64,000 nt of DNA. It comes from Epiperipatus broadwayi (taxonomy: Eukaryota > Onychophora > Udeonychophora > Euonychophora > Peripatidae). The DNA lies in contig JAQFVV010000323.1 in NCBI GenBank assembly GCA_028023455.1, forward strand, positions 930,001 to 994,000, in the 5' to 3' direction. Below the pieces are notes generated by a model. It was not told the origin of the DNA. It saw only the letters and a list, made by a program, of their open reading frames with translations, and made no database searches. The position numbers and the translations under genes were made by a program. Each line of letters opens with the position of its first letter. Position 1 is the first letter of the stretch. Of the stretch, positions 37,824 through 51,600 are shown in pieces.

Positions 37824-38478
37824 CCAATGTAGTGACTGGCATGACTAGTGTGATAGGTATTAGAGAGGGTGTATGAGGAGAATCTTTTATAACCGTTATA
37901 TCTAATGATGAAAATTGTTCATTCCGTTATACTACTAATGACTTGATTAAAATATAATTGGAAAAAGGGTATAAATAAAAAAAAAACTTTTCTTTTGTTC
38001 TCTCTCTCTTAAGCCTACTGTAGCTCTTGCTGAAGAATTAGTTTATATTAAGAATTTTTCTGGAAGAAGTTTGCTGAAAAAATTTACAAAAGAAATTCAC
38101 TGGGAAATCATTCTTGCTGTAATTACTTCAAGCTGTAATCTGTTTGTTCAGCATATATATATATAATGAAATTTGGTAATGTATTACTCTGAAAAAATGC
38201 GTGAGTAGATCTCTTTGCTTTTTTATTCCATCCCGTTCCTGAGACCTGAGTCATCGTAACAATGTCAGCCAGCCAGAGAACTAAAGAACTGCCCTGCATT
38301 AATGACTGATACATGTCCTGTATTAAACAATTTTTACCTACAATCAAAACACATAAAATCAACTTGAAAAACTGAGAAAACCTGCTAGGAATATCAAATG
38401 AAACCATCTTGAACCAACCCCTCCAGTTACCGGTAAGTATCACATAAATTTAAGATCTCTTTGTAATTGTAAATTAAA
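37824..38478. other. unassigned stretch
   Basis: Less AT rich than average around 38200-38430, with a 106-codon minus-strand frame (38123-38443). It has no motif I recognise and no supporting context, so I do not call a gene. Confidence 0.4.
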
Positions 38479-38500
38479 TCTCTCTCTCTCTCTGTCTCTC

Positions 38501-38582
<82 letters not shown>
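38479..38582. repeat. (CT)n followed by (TA)n microsatellite
   Basis: About 50 bp of CT with few interruptions, then about 46 bp of TA. Confidence 0.95.
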
Positions 38583-38589
<7 letters not shown>

Positions 38590-39490
38590 TGGAAATTGTA
38601 TATGTATGTCATGTTCATAATATTCTATATATTTTTTGGGTTAATATTTTAATTGGTATTGGTTTAATACATATAATGGCGATGATGACTCTTAATAATT
38701 TAAATAAAAATGCCTCACCATTATAGTTCTATGATTAAGTTTTTTTAAGTATATATTTAAAAAACAAAAACAAATAAAGAGAGAAAGTAAAATGGAGATA
38801 GCGAAAACCACGTTTTTTTTTTTTTTTAAAAAAAAAACTACTAAGGATTCTATTTTTAACTATTGAATATTTTTAACTATTGATGATTTTATTTAACTAT
38901 TAAAAATTCTATTTAATTTTTTTGATAAAAGGAAAAGGAAGATCTCTACTTATGTTCTTTATTATATGTTTTTTTTTTTAGTCAATGGAAGGGTTACAAA
39001 TGTATAATTATTTTTTTGAAAACGTAAAATAAAATCAACATTTGTATTTATTCTGTTTGTAAAAAAGAAAATGTACAATCGACTATATATTAAAATTTTT
39101 GAAATACCTATTGTATCTGTGGGTAGACGGGTTAAAATATAACTAATCATTAAAATATTCACCCTTTTGTATAAGTGACCTCAATTTTATAAAGAAAAAG
39201 TAATAGTTATTTTATAACATATTTTTCTGTTTGGTTAAACTTTCATACTATTTTATATATTTTTGCATTTTTTTTAATTTAAAGATCGTTTGACCATATT
39301 TATATTATATTACATACTAGGTGATCTGTGCATATGTCTTTGCACATATCAGCATAGACTAATATACCAACATCTCAAGGAAGATTAATAAAATTGGATG
39401 TCATATATATATATATATAATATTATAAATTGATATATATATATATATAATATTACAAATTGATGTCTGTATTTCTTCCAAATAATATAC
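38583..39490. other. AT-rich stretch; TA duplicate near its end
   Basis: A short duplicated segment, GATATATATATATATATAATATTA followed in both cases by CAAATTGAT or TAAATTGAT, lies at about 39400-39465. No gene is recognised; the 66-codon minus-strand frame at 38962-39162 is unremarkable. Confidence 0.5.
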
Positions 39491-39493
39491 ATA

Positions 39494-40480
39494 ATTTTAT
39501 AAATAAATATATGAAAATACAGTACTTAATAGTTTATAAAAATATATGTATAACCATCACTTAGAAGCGCTTTTAACTAACTTGTAGCTTTGTCAAATAT
39601 CACTTTTAAAAATGTCAGCTTTCCCATAATTCCATGATGTTAATCTTCCCATAATTCTGTGATATTAATGTTTGCTACATGCCTATTAATTAAATCTTGC
39701 TTATATTTATAAATTAACATTCCCTCTTTAATTTTCCTTATATTATTATTTTTTTCAGTTTCCAATTATTTACATTGTTCTAATTAAAATCAAAACCATA
39801 TACACATGATATATTATGTCCATAAAATACAGAAGCTGATAAAGTATCATTATTTTTAAAATTTTGTCTTGTATTTCAAACCTTTTTAAATAATAATATG
39901 TGCTCTTTTGTTCTTTTTTCCAATGTGCACCTCGATTCAACTATATATTTACTGCCACACCTACATGTCCATTTGTAAATGATACAACTTTTATTTATGA
40001 ATAGAGTTTTATCTTTTGAATTATTTATTAATTTATTTAATGTAGGTAGTGCATAAAATGCAATATCACATATTCTTTTATCAATTTTCTTAATGAAACT
40101 TGCTTGTTGATTCGAAATATATGGTATGATATCCATAGTTTTTTATCAGAAAAATTAACATTATTATTAATATTTTTATATTTAGAAGTAAAATTTTTAA
40201 TAGTATAATAAACACAATCATAATTGTATCCAACATTGAACAATTCATTATAATAAATTTCAATATTTTTAGTTTTATCTGATGCATATTTACAAAGGTT
40301 ATCATTTCTAAATAAAAAAGGATTTCAAACCTGTTCTAAATAAAAAGGATTTCAAACCTGCCATTTTATGTGACATTGGTACTTTTGATTCATATGGAAT
40401 ATATCCTCTTTTTGCTATTGGTTTAAGAGTCATATAGTAATCCAGTTTATCTTTGTTTTTAGTTATCTTGAGATCTAGAG
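39494..40480 (-). pseudogene. Penelope-like element, 5'-truncated minus copy of a head-to-head pair
   Basis: On the minus strand, from 40466: LDLKITKNKDKLDYYMTLKP, then IAKRGYIP and MAGLKSFLFR (post-catalytic RT region). Then come IPYISNQQASFIKKIDKR, LPTLNKLINNSKD, and a GIY-YIG core IIYKWTCRCGSKYIVESRC (Gly of the second half replaced by Val) with EKRTKEHILLF. A 20-odd bp segment (AAGGATTTCAAACCTG with flanks) is duplicated in tandem at about 40315-40360 and breaks the frame. The element's 3' tail runs to about 39494. It has the same subfamily features as the copy at 3.4-4.4 kb. Confidence 0.8.
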
Positions 40481-40481
40481 A

Positions 40482-41300
40482 AATGATAACCTTTGTAAAT
40501 ACGCATCAGATAAAACTAAAAATATTGAAATTTATTATAATGAATTGTTAAAGGTTGGATACAATTATGATTGTGTTTATTATACTATTAAATTTTTTAC
40601 TTCTAAATATAAAAATATTAATAATAATGTTAATTCTTCTGATAAAAAACTATGGATATCAATACCATATATTTAGAATCAACAGGCAAGTTTTATTAAG
40701 AAAATTTATAAAGGAATATGTGATATTGCATTTTATGCACCACCTACTTTAAATAAATTAATAAACAATTCAAAAGATAAAACTCTATTGATAAATAAAA
40801 ATTGTATTATTTACAAATGGACATGTAGGTGTGGCAGTAAATATATAGTTGAATCGAGGTGCATGTTGGAAAAAAAAAACAAAAGAGCACATATTATTAT
40901 TTAAAACGGTTCAAAATAGAAGACAAAAATTTAAAAATAATGATACTTTATCAGCTTCTGTATTTTATGACCATAATATATCATGTGTATATGGTTTTGA
41001 TTTTAATTATAACAACGTAAAAATATTAGAGATTGAAAGAAATAATAATAAAAGGAAAATTAAAGAGGCAATGTTAATTTATAAATATAAGCAAGATTTA
41101 ATTAATAGGCAAGCAGCAAACATTAAGATCAGAGAATTATGGGAAGATTGACATCGTGGAATTATGGGAAAGCTGACATTTTTAAAAGTGATAGTTAATG
41201 AAGCTACAAGTTAGTTGAAAGTGCTTCTAAGTGATGGTTATACATATATTTTTTATAAACTATTAAGTACTGTATTTTCAAATATTTATTTATAAATTTA
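40482..41300 (+). pseudogene. Penelope-like element, plus copy of a head-to-head pair
   Basis: A close inverted copy of 39494-40310, starting at AGAAATGATAACCTTTG. The coding remnant runs through linker residues like NKLINNSKD, the same Cys-rich core with SKYIVES, KTKEHILLF and, in the last frame (40849-41151), ASVFYDHN, NVKILEIERNNNKRKIKEA and a stop after IRELWED. This copy keeps the C-terminus lost in its partner. Sequence close to the partner suggests both came from one insertion event or one recent template. Frameshifts make it non-coding. Confidence 0.8.
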
Positions 41301-41957
41301 CACACACACACACACACATATATATATATGTATATAACAGGACATAAACAACAAACTCCGTATCAGAATTCAGATCAAATGGTTAGCGAATGAATTCCAT
41401 TTTCTCCAACTCAGTTTAAAAACTGAGGTCTATTCAGACTCATTCCATTTTTTTGGTTTGGCCATCATGTATCAGGACTCATCATTGCTCATAATGTTCA
41501 ATCACCTTAAGACACAATATTTTACATTTATATTTTTTAAAAAAAAACTTTAAAACATTGAAATGTTTCTAACAAAACTGAAAATATCTGTTTGAGGGTC
41601 ACTATTAAATTATAGTCATTAGTAAAAGGCTGTACATCAAACACTTCCAAAATGTATTTAGTTAGTTTAACCATTTATTTCTTACCATGTGCTCTCATTG
41701 TTAATGAAATTATGCCCTTCTCTTCAAATTGTGTAATCTGACCATTGGTTAGAAATATTCCAAAAATATATAATATAAATGTGTCTCCTTTTGTTCTCAT
41801 GATGTTAAAGGGATTTTCCTACATATCTGTATATGGTTGCAGGGAAAATAGCAAGCAGCACAACTAATTGAGCTTTATGTAATTCTGCTAATGTAAATAA
41901 TAAAAGTTTCTTTTGTCTTTCATTTAGTATTATTAAAAATCCATATAATTGTTTTTC
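41301..41957. other. CA/TA microsatellite then unassigned sequence
   Basis: A (CA)n(TA)n run at about 41301-41334 is followed by unassigned AT-rich DNA in which I recognise no gene or repeat. Confidence 0.5.
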
Positions 41958-41972
41958 TTTATATATATATAT

Positions 41973-42013
<41 letters not shown>
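41958..42013. repeat. (TA)n microsatellite with AAATA interruptions
   Basis: TA runs totalling about 55 bp directly precede the start of the deleted LINE. Confidence 0.9.
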
Positions 42014-42017
<4 letters not shown>

Positions 42018-42410
42018 TATTCATATAGTATACGAACATGGATGGGCTGCTCACCAACATGCATTAGCCAGCGTGGTGAGTTTATTGGCTTTTTACCTCT
42101 GAGTTTAAGATCAAGAATCATGGGTAAGACAGCAAACAGGTGTTACTGACCTTACTAAAAAAATTAAAAGATTGAAATGGAGTTGGGATGGACATATTGC
42201 TAGAAGAAATGATAATAGATGGACAATTGAAATTTTAAACTGGATTCCAAGAGATTGTAAAAGACCCAGAAAGAGACCACATGTGAGATGGATGGATGAA
42301 ATAAGAAAATATGCAGGGGTGTTGTGGAGAAAAGAAGCTAAAGATCAGAGAAGTTGGATTAAACTTGGAGAGACCTTCATCCTGCAGTGGATTGATAATG
42401 GTTGATAATG
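42014..42410 (+). mobile_element. internally deleted LINE: 5' leader joined to C-terminal end
   Basis: 42014-42125 (GATTATTCATATAGTATACG, ACATGGATGGGCTGCTCA, then CCTCTGAGTTTAAGATCAAG) is the counterpart of the leader of the 26-29 kb LINE (complement of 29215-29105). It passes almost directly into the C-terminal coding end: 42172-42405 encodes KWSWDGHIARRNDNRWTIEI, then LNWIPRDC and finally LGETFILQWIDNG and a stop. Endonuclease and RT are absent. Both true ends appear to be kept, so it is a non-autonomous derivative and not a 5' truncation. The 77-codon frame is open and better preserved than the same region in the long copy. Confidence 0.8.
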
Positions 42411-42414
42411 ATGA

Positions 42415-42495
<81 letters not shown>
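42411..42495. repeat. (TA)n array at LINE 3' end
   Basis: About 80 bp of TA follows a GATGATGAT tail. RTE-type LINEs often end in short tandem repeats, and this array may have grown from such a tail. Confidence 0.9.
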
Positions 42496-42499
<4 letters not shown>

Positions 42500-44082
42500 C
42501 CTTTTATTTAGGTCCCTGAATTAAATAATCCAAAATTTTAAATGATAATATATTTGGCATTAAAATTTTGATAAGTGACTTTCAATAAAGATTGTTTTGA
42601 ATGCACTGGGAAGTTTGCTTGAGTGGAGATGAGATTTCAAACCCAGTCTAGGCCCTGACTAGACTAAAATAACAATTCAAAAGTACTGTTATTATTTGGG
42701 AGATAAATATATTGCTATTTTTATTGTTGTTGAATAGCAATAATAAAATAAATAATTAAATCAAATTTGTAAATCTTGTAAAATGAATATTAAGCATATT
42801 TTTTTTAGTACTGAACATAAAGCTGTCTTGAATCTTTATGGATAGTTATTAAAAATGAAGACAGATGGGCTAATATTAATTATGCATACCGAGATTATTG
42901 GTTTAAATTGCTCCCAATGTGCACTGTAATAAAAGCTATATATTATCTAACCCATCTGTAGGGGGGGTTGACTAATTAAGAAAAACAAGAATTAAGCAAC
43001 CACAGAATTCAAGTCTGATCTAAAATAAGGAAGAAAAAAAACTAAACATCAGAAAATTCTGGAATCTAATTCAATGAAATGATAATATCTTGTATCTACA
43101 AATGCTGGAATAGAAAATCTCAAAGCCTTGCAGTCATTTTTACACCATTCTTCTATTGATTGATAATTCTACAAAGTTATACGGAAGGAGAGATGAAAAC
43201 CTTATGCATCATAACTGTCTCACATAAATCTTACTTCAAATCCAGGAAAATTGAAGTAAAAGTAAGCTTTTACTTTTACATTATTAACATATTTAAAATC
43301 TCTTCTTTAAAAATAACACACAAATTATTTATAGATAAACTAAGAAGTTGATAATGTTTGAATTTCGTGACATTCTTATTATCTAGCAGAACAATATTAT
43401 GTGCTTGTAAATTAAAATATCAAAAAAATAAATAATTCAAAATAATTTTAAAAACAAGTGTTATGATATATATATATATAGTAAATAAATTAAAAAGTCA
43501 TTTTTGAATCATCTAACTTTTAATAAAGTAAAAAAAAATAATTGCGTGATTTTATTATCTGTTCTGATCTGCGGATTTTTTTTTCTGTAGCGGGAACCTG
43601 TATAATGATGGAAAGAATCAATTACCATTTAATTAAAATGCTAAGGATATCATAGTGATAAATGGATAAATTTCATTTAAGATTGTTAATTATATAATAA
43701 TTTGCTAATCAAAATGGAACAAAATAATTATTTGTTTATAAAAGTTTTCCGTGCAAGATGTATAAATAAGATTTGAAAAATGGTTTTTAAAAAAAATGCC
43801 CCAACTGTTTAAACATTACTTAAAGTTGTTACATGTACTGTGGTACTGTGGAGAAAGAATATAATCAATAAATCATTAAAAAAAAAAATATGTTAAGTGT
43901 AATAAAATTCGACTAATTTTCAAGGAAAATTATCTAGAGAAAATAGATAAACTTATCCTTTGAAGTCTGCTACAATTGGAAGTGTGAATTTTAATTGCTT
44001 TATTAATTATTGGTACAGAAACCGCCAAATAATTTTTGCTTTTGGATAAGTATTGAATATTGCTTATTATACATCGAACAGG

Positions 44083-44085
<3 letters not shown>
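42496..44085. other. AT-rich stretch without a recognisable gene
   Basis: No coding region is supported. A G7 run lies near 42961 and a short TA run near 43464-43482. Confidence 0.6.

Positions 44086-44158
<73 letters not shown>
44086..44158. repeat. (TA)n microsatellite
   Basis: About 72 bp of uninterrupted TA. Confidence 0.95.
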
Positions 44159-44159
<1 letters not shown>

Positions 44160-44402
44160 GTGTGCTCTATGCATTGTCTAGAATGTTTGCTCATTACAAT
44201 ATTGTCTTATTTTAACTTACAACAATGGAATAACTGGGATCAACCTTATAAAATTTAATAGATAAAAATGTACTTGCATTTTTTATTATTGCTGTGTTAT
44301 GTATATTACTTATGTAATGTGTATTTGGGCATTTTATTTTTAAAACATATATGTTTTGTTGTGGCATGAAAAATACATATTGAGTTAAAGAAAAAAATGT
44401 GT

Positions 44403-44405
<3 letters not shown>

Positions 44406-44460
<55 letters not shown>
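44406..44460. repeat. (TA)n microsatellite
   Basis: About 54 bp of TA. Confidence 0.95.
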
Positions 44461-44462
<2 letters not shown>

Positions 44463-44729
44463 GTATATTTTTTTGTTAGTTAAGGAAAAACTGGAAATTA
44501 TATATATATATCATTTATCTAGAGAGAATGATAAAATATTTACTTCTCTCATATTTTAAAATCAATGTTAATGTATATTATTAAAGAGCTGAATATGCAG
44601 ACATTTTATCAAATATATATATATATATATTGGAATGACTGAATTATTTTCTTATATACAAGAAAATTTGATATAAGCCTTTTTCATTTTGTAATTTTGT
44701 ATAAAAATGAACTTGTCCACTTTGAATAC

Positions 44730-47270
44730 AAATGCAGGTTTGATCTTTATTGCTTAAATATGTTGTGCTCTCTCTGATAAAAGGATAGTTGTCATTTTAA
44801 ATGATTAATAATCATTTGACATATATATTTTTGTCAGCCTGTTGACACATTAAGGGTTCTGCAGTGTAAAATGGAGTATGTATATCTCCACTGTTATTGT
44901 TGGTATTGTTGTATCTCGCTATAATTTGAGAATGATTAGTGGCAGATTTTAGCTGATAGGATGTTCCAATAGAATGACATCCAATAGATTAATATTTATA
45001 TTAAGCATGGGCTGATGGAGAGTCACCTATTGCTGATTTCATGAGAGGAAAGTTGATAGAGGCTAAGTACTAATTAATGCTTGTTAGCATAAATAATCTA
45101 TAAAAAAGGATGTTCATGGTTTGAATTCTATTTTTTTCATGATGAGGCAAAGCCCACACTCATGTGTATACCCATAGAGGTAGTAGAATTAGCCATATTA
45201 TTATACAACTGTCATGTTGTTTTTATAAAGCCTCCTTTTTAGTGTTAAATCCTTCATGATGATATAGAGTTAGTTTTTCCACCATGTATTGTGAAGTATA
45301 ATAGGTCCAAATCATATAACAAGCATAAAATAATGTTAAAGTTAGGAACACTGATCTAGCTATAGTGTTTGCCTAATTATAATAGTGCTCTGTGATGTTG
45401 TAGGATCATCATCAGTTATAGACAGACCAAACCAAAATCTATTAATGATTGTAGAAAATTTTAGATGTAAAAGTAAGAGATGCACATTGGCAGTGTGGAT
45501 TCATCTTCATCAAATAATGATTTGACAATGGAATGGTAAGATCAGTTACATGTTCAATAGTTGAGCTGTGGACATAGGTAATGTTTTAATAAGACTGATG
45601 TGTATTTGACTTTTCCTGTCTATTCTTACTTTAATGCACTAAACATATTCATTTCAAATTTGAATCAGTTATTAATTGCACAGAATATGATAAGTGCCTT
45701 TATCTTAGTCTGATAAAAGAAAGAGCTTTAGGAGAATGCAATACTTTGAAAATTTTTTTTAATTCTAAATTTAAACTTGGTGCATATCCTAAAGTTCTAA
45801 ATATACTGTTAGTTGTAATTTAAGTGCTAGTCAGCTTAAATAAGTTTCATTATCTTATTTTTAAAATAGGCTAAACAGTAATAAATGGTTCTGTTGAATA
45901 TCATTTTATAAGTTGGGGATATTGACTAAGAATATGGTCAATGGGATACTAAGCATTTCACCCATCCATAAGTTCTTTTAATATATTAGTTTTATTCCAT
46001 GCCATGTCTTTGAATTAAAAATTTGTAAATATTGTAAATAAAGTTTGTTGTACTTAAAAATTTATTTAGTTGCCTGTAATCTTATTGGTAATTACCACAT
46101 ATATACACTATTATTGTTATTGCTATTGACCTATCAGAAGATTATAAATTGAAATCATCATCGACCAATATAGTACTATTAACTATATTATGCTATATCA
46201 TAATAATTTTGGTAAGTCTTGTAATTTATTGGTACATCTAATGCATTACCACACAATAATCAAAATGTTAATAACTTATAGTACAGATTATTTTAAGTAA
46301 TGGATTAAAAGTCATTCACAGTCATAAATTTTAAAGTTTATATTAGTTATAAAGTTTCTTTAGAACTGCTAAATATAGTTCTTAATTTATGTTTATATTG
46401 AGAGCTGTTATGTGCATTCTATTTGGGTAGTGGTAAAATCCGTCTTACTGACCCAAATATATTTTGTATAATGATTTTGAGTGTTAGAACCCTGAGAAGA
46501 ATTAATTGTTAAGTTTCAAAATAGAATTTGAATTTGTAATAAATTTTATATCTAATTAATTAATATAGTTGGACTTGAAATAGATTACTTTTACTGTTTT
46601 ATGAAAGTCAACTAAACTCTAAGGTATAAATTTTTTTTTTCTTGTAAAAAGTATAGTTTATTTTAATTTCATGATAAATATTCTGGTTGTGTCAAACTTG
46701 AAATCCCTATTTTTATTTAGCTTATCTTTTTAACATTTAATACCATATTAGTTTATAGTTTAAGATTTCAGTCTCCATCATTAACATTGTTCTTCAATTT
46801 CATCTTGATCCATTCTTTTATTTGTTCATTCTCATTTGACATTAATTCATTATCATAATTGATTAATCATACATTAACTTTTATTCTTTCATCATCTCAA
46901 CTATTCATTAACTCTTATTCTATCATCATCTTAATCATTCATTATTCTCATACATCTTCATTCTTTTCTCTTCCTTCTTAGACTCATTTCATTCCACTAT
47001 TAAATGATTACTTCTTTCCATCATCCATTTAGTCATGTACATTATAATTTACTTATCATTTCATTTATAAATTTAATTTCATAATCATTTCAGACATATA
47101 ATTATTAGTCATTTATGAATTTTCTGAACATCAAATTTAACTCATCATGTTTTGTTTGTGTGGATATTAGGGTTGGTTTGACCAGAAGTTATTGTCTTTA
47201 TTAGTTGCCTGGGGATCTTCTTCAGATCTATAGTTTCATGCTAGTTTAATTCAATCCAGGAATCATTTTG
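44730..47270 (-). repeat. 2.6 kb dispersed repeat, copy B (inverted relative to copy A)
   Basis: The mirror partner of 19740-22380. The best-preserved section is 46080-46230 (including TTGAAATCATCATC and ATATCATAATAATTTTG), which matches the complement of 20880-21020 with few gaps. Both copies lack a conserved long frame. A run of ATTCATTAACTC/TTATTC-type near-repeats at 46850-46990 corresponds to the GAATAAGAGTTAATGA runs at 20080-20180 in copy A, so that low-complexity section belongs to the element. Confidence 0.8.
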
Positions 47271-47410
47271 TTAGTTTTACATTTTGTTTTGTTTTTTTAT
47301 GCTCATATTCTTGATAATGAGAGTACAATAAGTCGCATAGGAGAATTTAATCACTAAAAATGCACGGTATGATTCATTGATGACCAGTTAGATCAGGGAG
47401 AAAGTTATAA

Positions 47411-47937
<527 letters not shown>

Positions 47938-47959
47938 CGATATATATATATATATAAAC

Positions 47960-48348
47960 CTGATCATTATATATATTAAAATTCTCTTTGTGGTCTCTTC
48001 TTTTCCTGACCATCAGGCATACATTAATGAATTAATTATTGTGAGGTTTGGGGAGTAAGTCACTTGGTAGTAATCTGGAGGAGTAGGTGAGGTTCGAACC
48101 CTCTACCTATGTTTTCTAGGGTCAATGCAGCTTTACTTCTTTTACAGTTACAATATATACCATCTGAACACAAGGTAGAATGGTATAGTTTAGACGAAAA
48201 AAAACTTTATAGTATATTTGATCAATTTATTTAGATAAAATTTTTGGAAGAAATTAACATAACCATAAAACATTTTATGTTGTTTTAAGACTATTTAATT
48301 AACCACAGAAAGTATTGATGAGTTTAAGTTTTTTAAATCACTTTCTGG
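47960..48348. other. unassigned spacer with a possible tRNA-like B box
   Basis: GAGGTTCGAACCCTC near 48092-48106 is a perfect-looking B box/T-arm. Upstream sequence (TTGGTAGTAATCTGG) is only a weak A box and no acceptor stem is evident, so at most it is a decayed tRNA-derived SINE. Confidence 0.35.
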
Positions 48349-48449
<101 letters not shown>

Positions 48450-48560
48450 TTTCTGATGAAAACCAGTCCTCTGGTTGAAATATAATATTATTTATTGGAT
48501 TTATAAGTCTTTTTTTTGTTTTTTTATATGTACTTCCTTTGGTTAGTTTGTTATATATTA

Positions 48561-48573
48561 ATATTTTGTGATA

Positions 48574-48631
<58 letters not shown>

Positions 48632-48644
48632 TATCACAAAATAT
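48561..48644. repeat. perfect 84 bp palindrome built around TA repeats
   Basis: ATATTTTGTGATAT at the left end and ATATCACAAAATAT at the right are exact complements. Inside, the single C (48592) and single G (48613) that interrupt the TA run are symmetric about the centre at 48602/48603. Confidence 0.9.
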
Positions 48645-48661
48645 ATATATATATATATATC

Positions 48662-51600
48662 ATTTGCAAATGTGCATCATTATAACACTCGTATTTGGAT
48701 AAACCCAAAGCATATTTAGATGCATTGAATTATTTTAGCTATTTATAATTTTAAGTTATAGTTGAGGGAGGGATTCCTAAGGATGTATGTTAAACTCACA
48801 TTTGTGTGACAGCTTATGTGTGATACATAGAAAATCAGTTTCATGTTTTAACTTCATCTTTCATTTAAGGTTTAATAAGATATATCCATTAATATTTTTT
48901 GCTAAACTGAAATTATCTTCCAGTGTTAGTTATTGAAGCAGAAATGATGCATGTTTTTATTTTATACCAATGTTTTTTTCCTCATTGTATATCCATGCAA
49001 AAGCTGATATACCTTTTATATTTTGATATACATTAGCTAGATATCCTTTTTCATAGACTAGTATATCAATAAATTATTTACATATTCTTTCAATATACTT
49101 GAAGTCCCCTCTTTTGTCTGTTTGTATTATATCTGAATGTTTACACATACTCAGATTATTAAAATGCCAGAATTTTTGGATCATTGTTCAATCCAATTAT
49201 GAGATTAAATTATTTATGTATCAAATTCTGACTTAGTTATATTGAACATTTAAATTGTTTATTTATTACAATTTTCCTAGATAGAACCATGTTCTCTATT
49301 CAGAGATCGATCAAATGTGTGCAATACTATAAGTAATGTTTATGTTTCATACACATAGTGCACAACTTAACATTAACCTCGTGATTTTATTAAGAAGTTT
49401 ACAACTATGAAATAGACAACAATGCTAAGTTGACTGAAATAATGATTAAATGATATTTCTCAATCTCCAGTCATGATAATTTAATAAAATTAGTTAAATT
49501 TCTTTAAGTATGTCAGCAATAATTTATATTTAAATTCTAACAAAATTAATGTCAATGTTTATTAACGAATATTAAGGTTTCAATTAAATGCTCATTCAAC
49601 TTATTAACAAGACAATAACTTACATAACTTTATTTCTGCCAATATAACACACTCTTTATCTCAGCATTTTGTATTATTTTTCCATAAGGTGATGTGTTTA
49701 TAGTTTTTATACTTTAATTTAGAGTTCCTTGTATTTTCCTGAACTAGCAGGATATAAGAGAAAACGGATATCAACATCAAGTATGGTAGCCATGTAAAGT
49801 TTGCTCTGGAGCTGTGGATAATTATGTTTGGTTTTGTATTGTTGTGGTAATGTTTTATCTATGCCTCAAACAAACACACACACAATTTGAATGACCATTG
49901 GCTACTTCATGTGATTGACTTTGCTAGGTTGTACATTTTGAATGTTACAATATACATAATCCAGTTTCATACTTCAAATGTCAATCAATATGATATAACA
50001 CATTTTGAAATATAACTTTTTAAAAAAATGTATGATTTATTGAGATCTCCTTGCATTCTTTCCAAAGTTATTTATATTGGTCTCTCTAAAGAAAAAAAAT
50101 AAAGGCAGAACTGATCTTTTCTCTCAAAAATATTTATTTTGTAGCTTTGGATTGAGAGTATTTCATTTATTTAATAAACCAGTAATGGTGTATTAATCTT
50201 GATTCTATTATATTTACCTATGGGGGCATTTATAATTTGAGAATGCTCAATTACTTATATTAATAGCTAATGGTCTAATATCTGTTAAAGCATTAAGCTA
50301 ACTGTTAAATTTACTAACATTATATAAAGGCTGTACTGTGTAGCATTATCGGTTAATTATAGTCATTTTGACACATTTTACAAGGTATAACAGAGCTACT
50401 GGCTTGAATTTACACACGTTTCCATCTCTCTCTTCTCTTTAGAGTAATCTGCATTAATTTTAATTCAAAATATAACCAATATTTTACAAGTTCGTCTTCT
50501 ATTGTTTAATTTATCCGTAATGTGCATAATATCATTACATTTGTAATTTGTTGAAATTTTGCTTAAACTTTTGACTTATGCTTTATTTTTTATTCTTATT
50601 CCTTATCATGGGTTAATTAGAGTTCAAGAGTAAGTTAGTTATTCAGAGCATATTAATATTTACAATAAAACTCATGAGTACATTTAGATAAAATAACGAT
50701 TCAAAAGAGTATTACATTATGTACCATCATTAATTATTGTCCCGATAAATTCCTTTTTATCATTTTGAGAGTTATTATTTTCGTAACTAAGTTTTATACA
50801 TATAATACCATTTTTTAAATATTTCATATCCATGCATTAACATACTTGTATTAATCAAATTACCTGTTAAATATTTTATGTAGTTTTAACGCTTAACTAT
50901 AGAGGTGCTTACCGTATTGTAAAACATTCTTATTGAAATAACCTTCTTTCTATGGCCTTTGCAACAAGTGTTAATTATCTTTCATCCCACGCAATGTAGA
51001 ACTTACTTTCGTCTTTTTATCTCTACTTACCGGGCTTAAAACAAAGTAAATCACGTTAAACGCGCTAAAGCACGTTTGATACACTTTTGACATATTTAAG
51101 GATATCACTTAAACAATAATTACGATAAACATATTTCTTTACTTTTCAAATGACACAAAAAATATGGCCATTTTATGTTCCTTCACAAACACTCTTATTT
51201 ACGTATGTTCATATAAAAGTAATTATATCATTACTTATTTCATATCTATTTATATACTTAGAGATTATTATTATTATTATTATTAAAATATCTTCAAGAA
51301 TCTGGAGACATTCAATCTAGAAGATAAATTTTATAGCGATTTCAAGATATCTATTTTTTTTTAGTCATAGATTCGCTAGTCATTAATTCTCTCTATCATG
51401 GTTTCTGTTCATTATATTTCTCAGCCGTTAATTTTTATTTATGAAATAGGCGATTAGAATGACCATAGTTTCTCCTAAATGTTTGATGTGGGAAAAATAA
51501 TTGCAACCTCAAAAGGATTCAGTTTTTATTTTTCGATTGTACATTCTTGGTTAAACCTAAAAATAAAAAAAAAAAAAAGAAATGATTTGAGAAATGTATA

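Noticed and set aside
38123-38443. 106-codon minus-strand frame as a gene
   Set aside because: The composition is somewhat protein-like, but no domain is recognised and the frame has no context; it could be chance.
44003-44258. Open frames on both strands rich in Ile-Tyr repeats (also at 36708-36893, 41949-42149, 42311-42496 and 48349-48719)
   Set aside because: They are translations of TA microsatellites and are open on both strands for that reason.
48092-48106. tRNA or SINE from the B box GAGGTTCGAACCCTC
   Set aside because: No convincing A box, acceptor stem or target duplication was found nearby.
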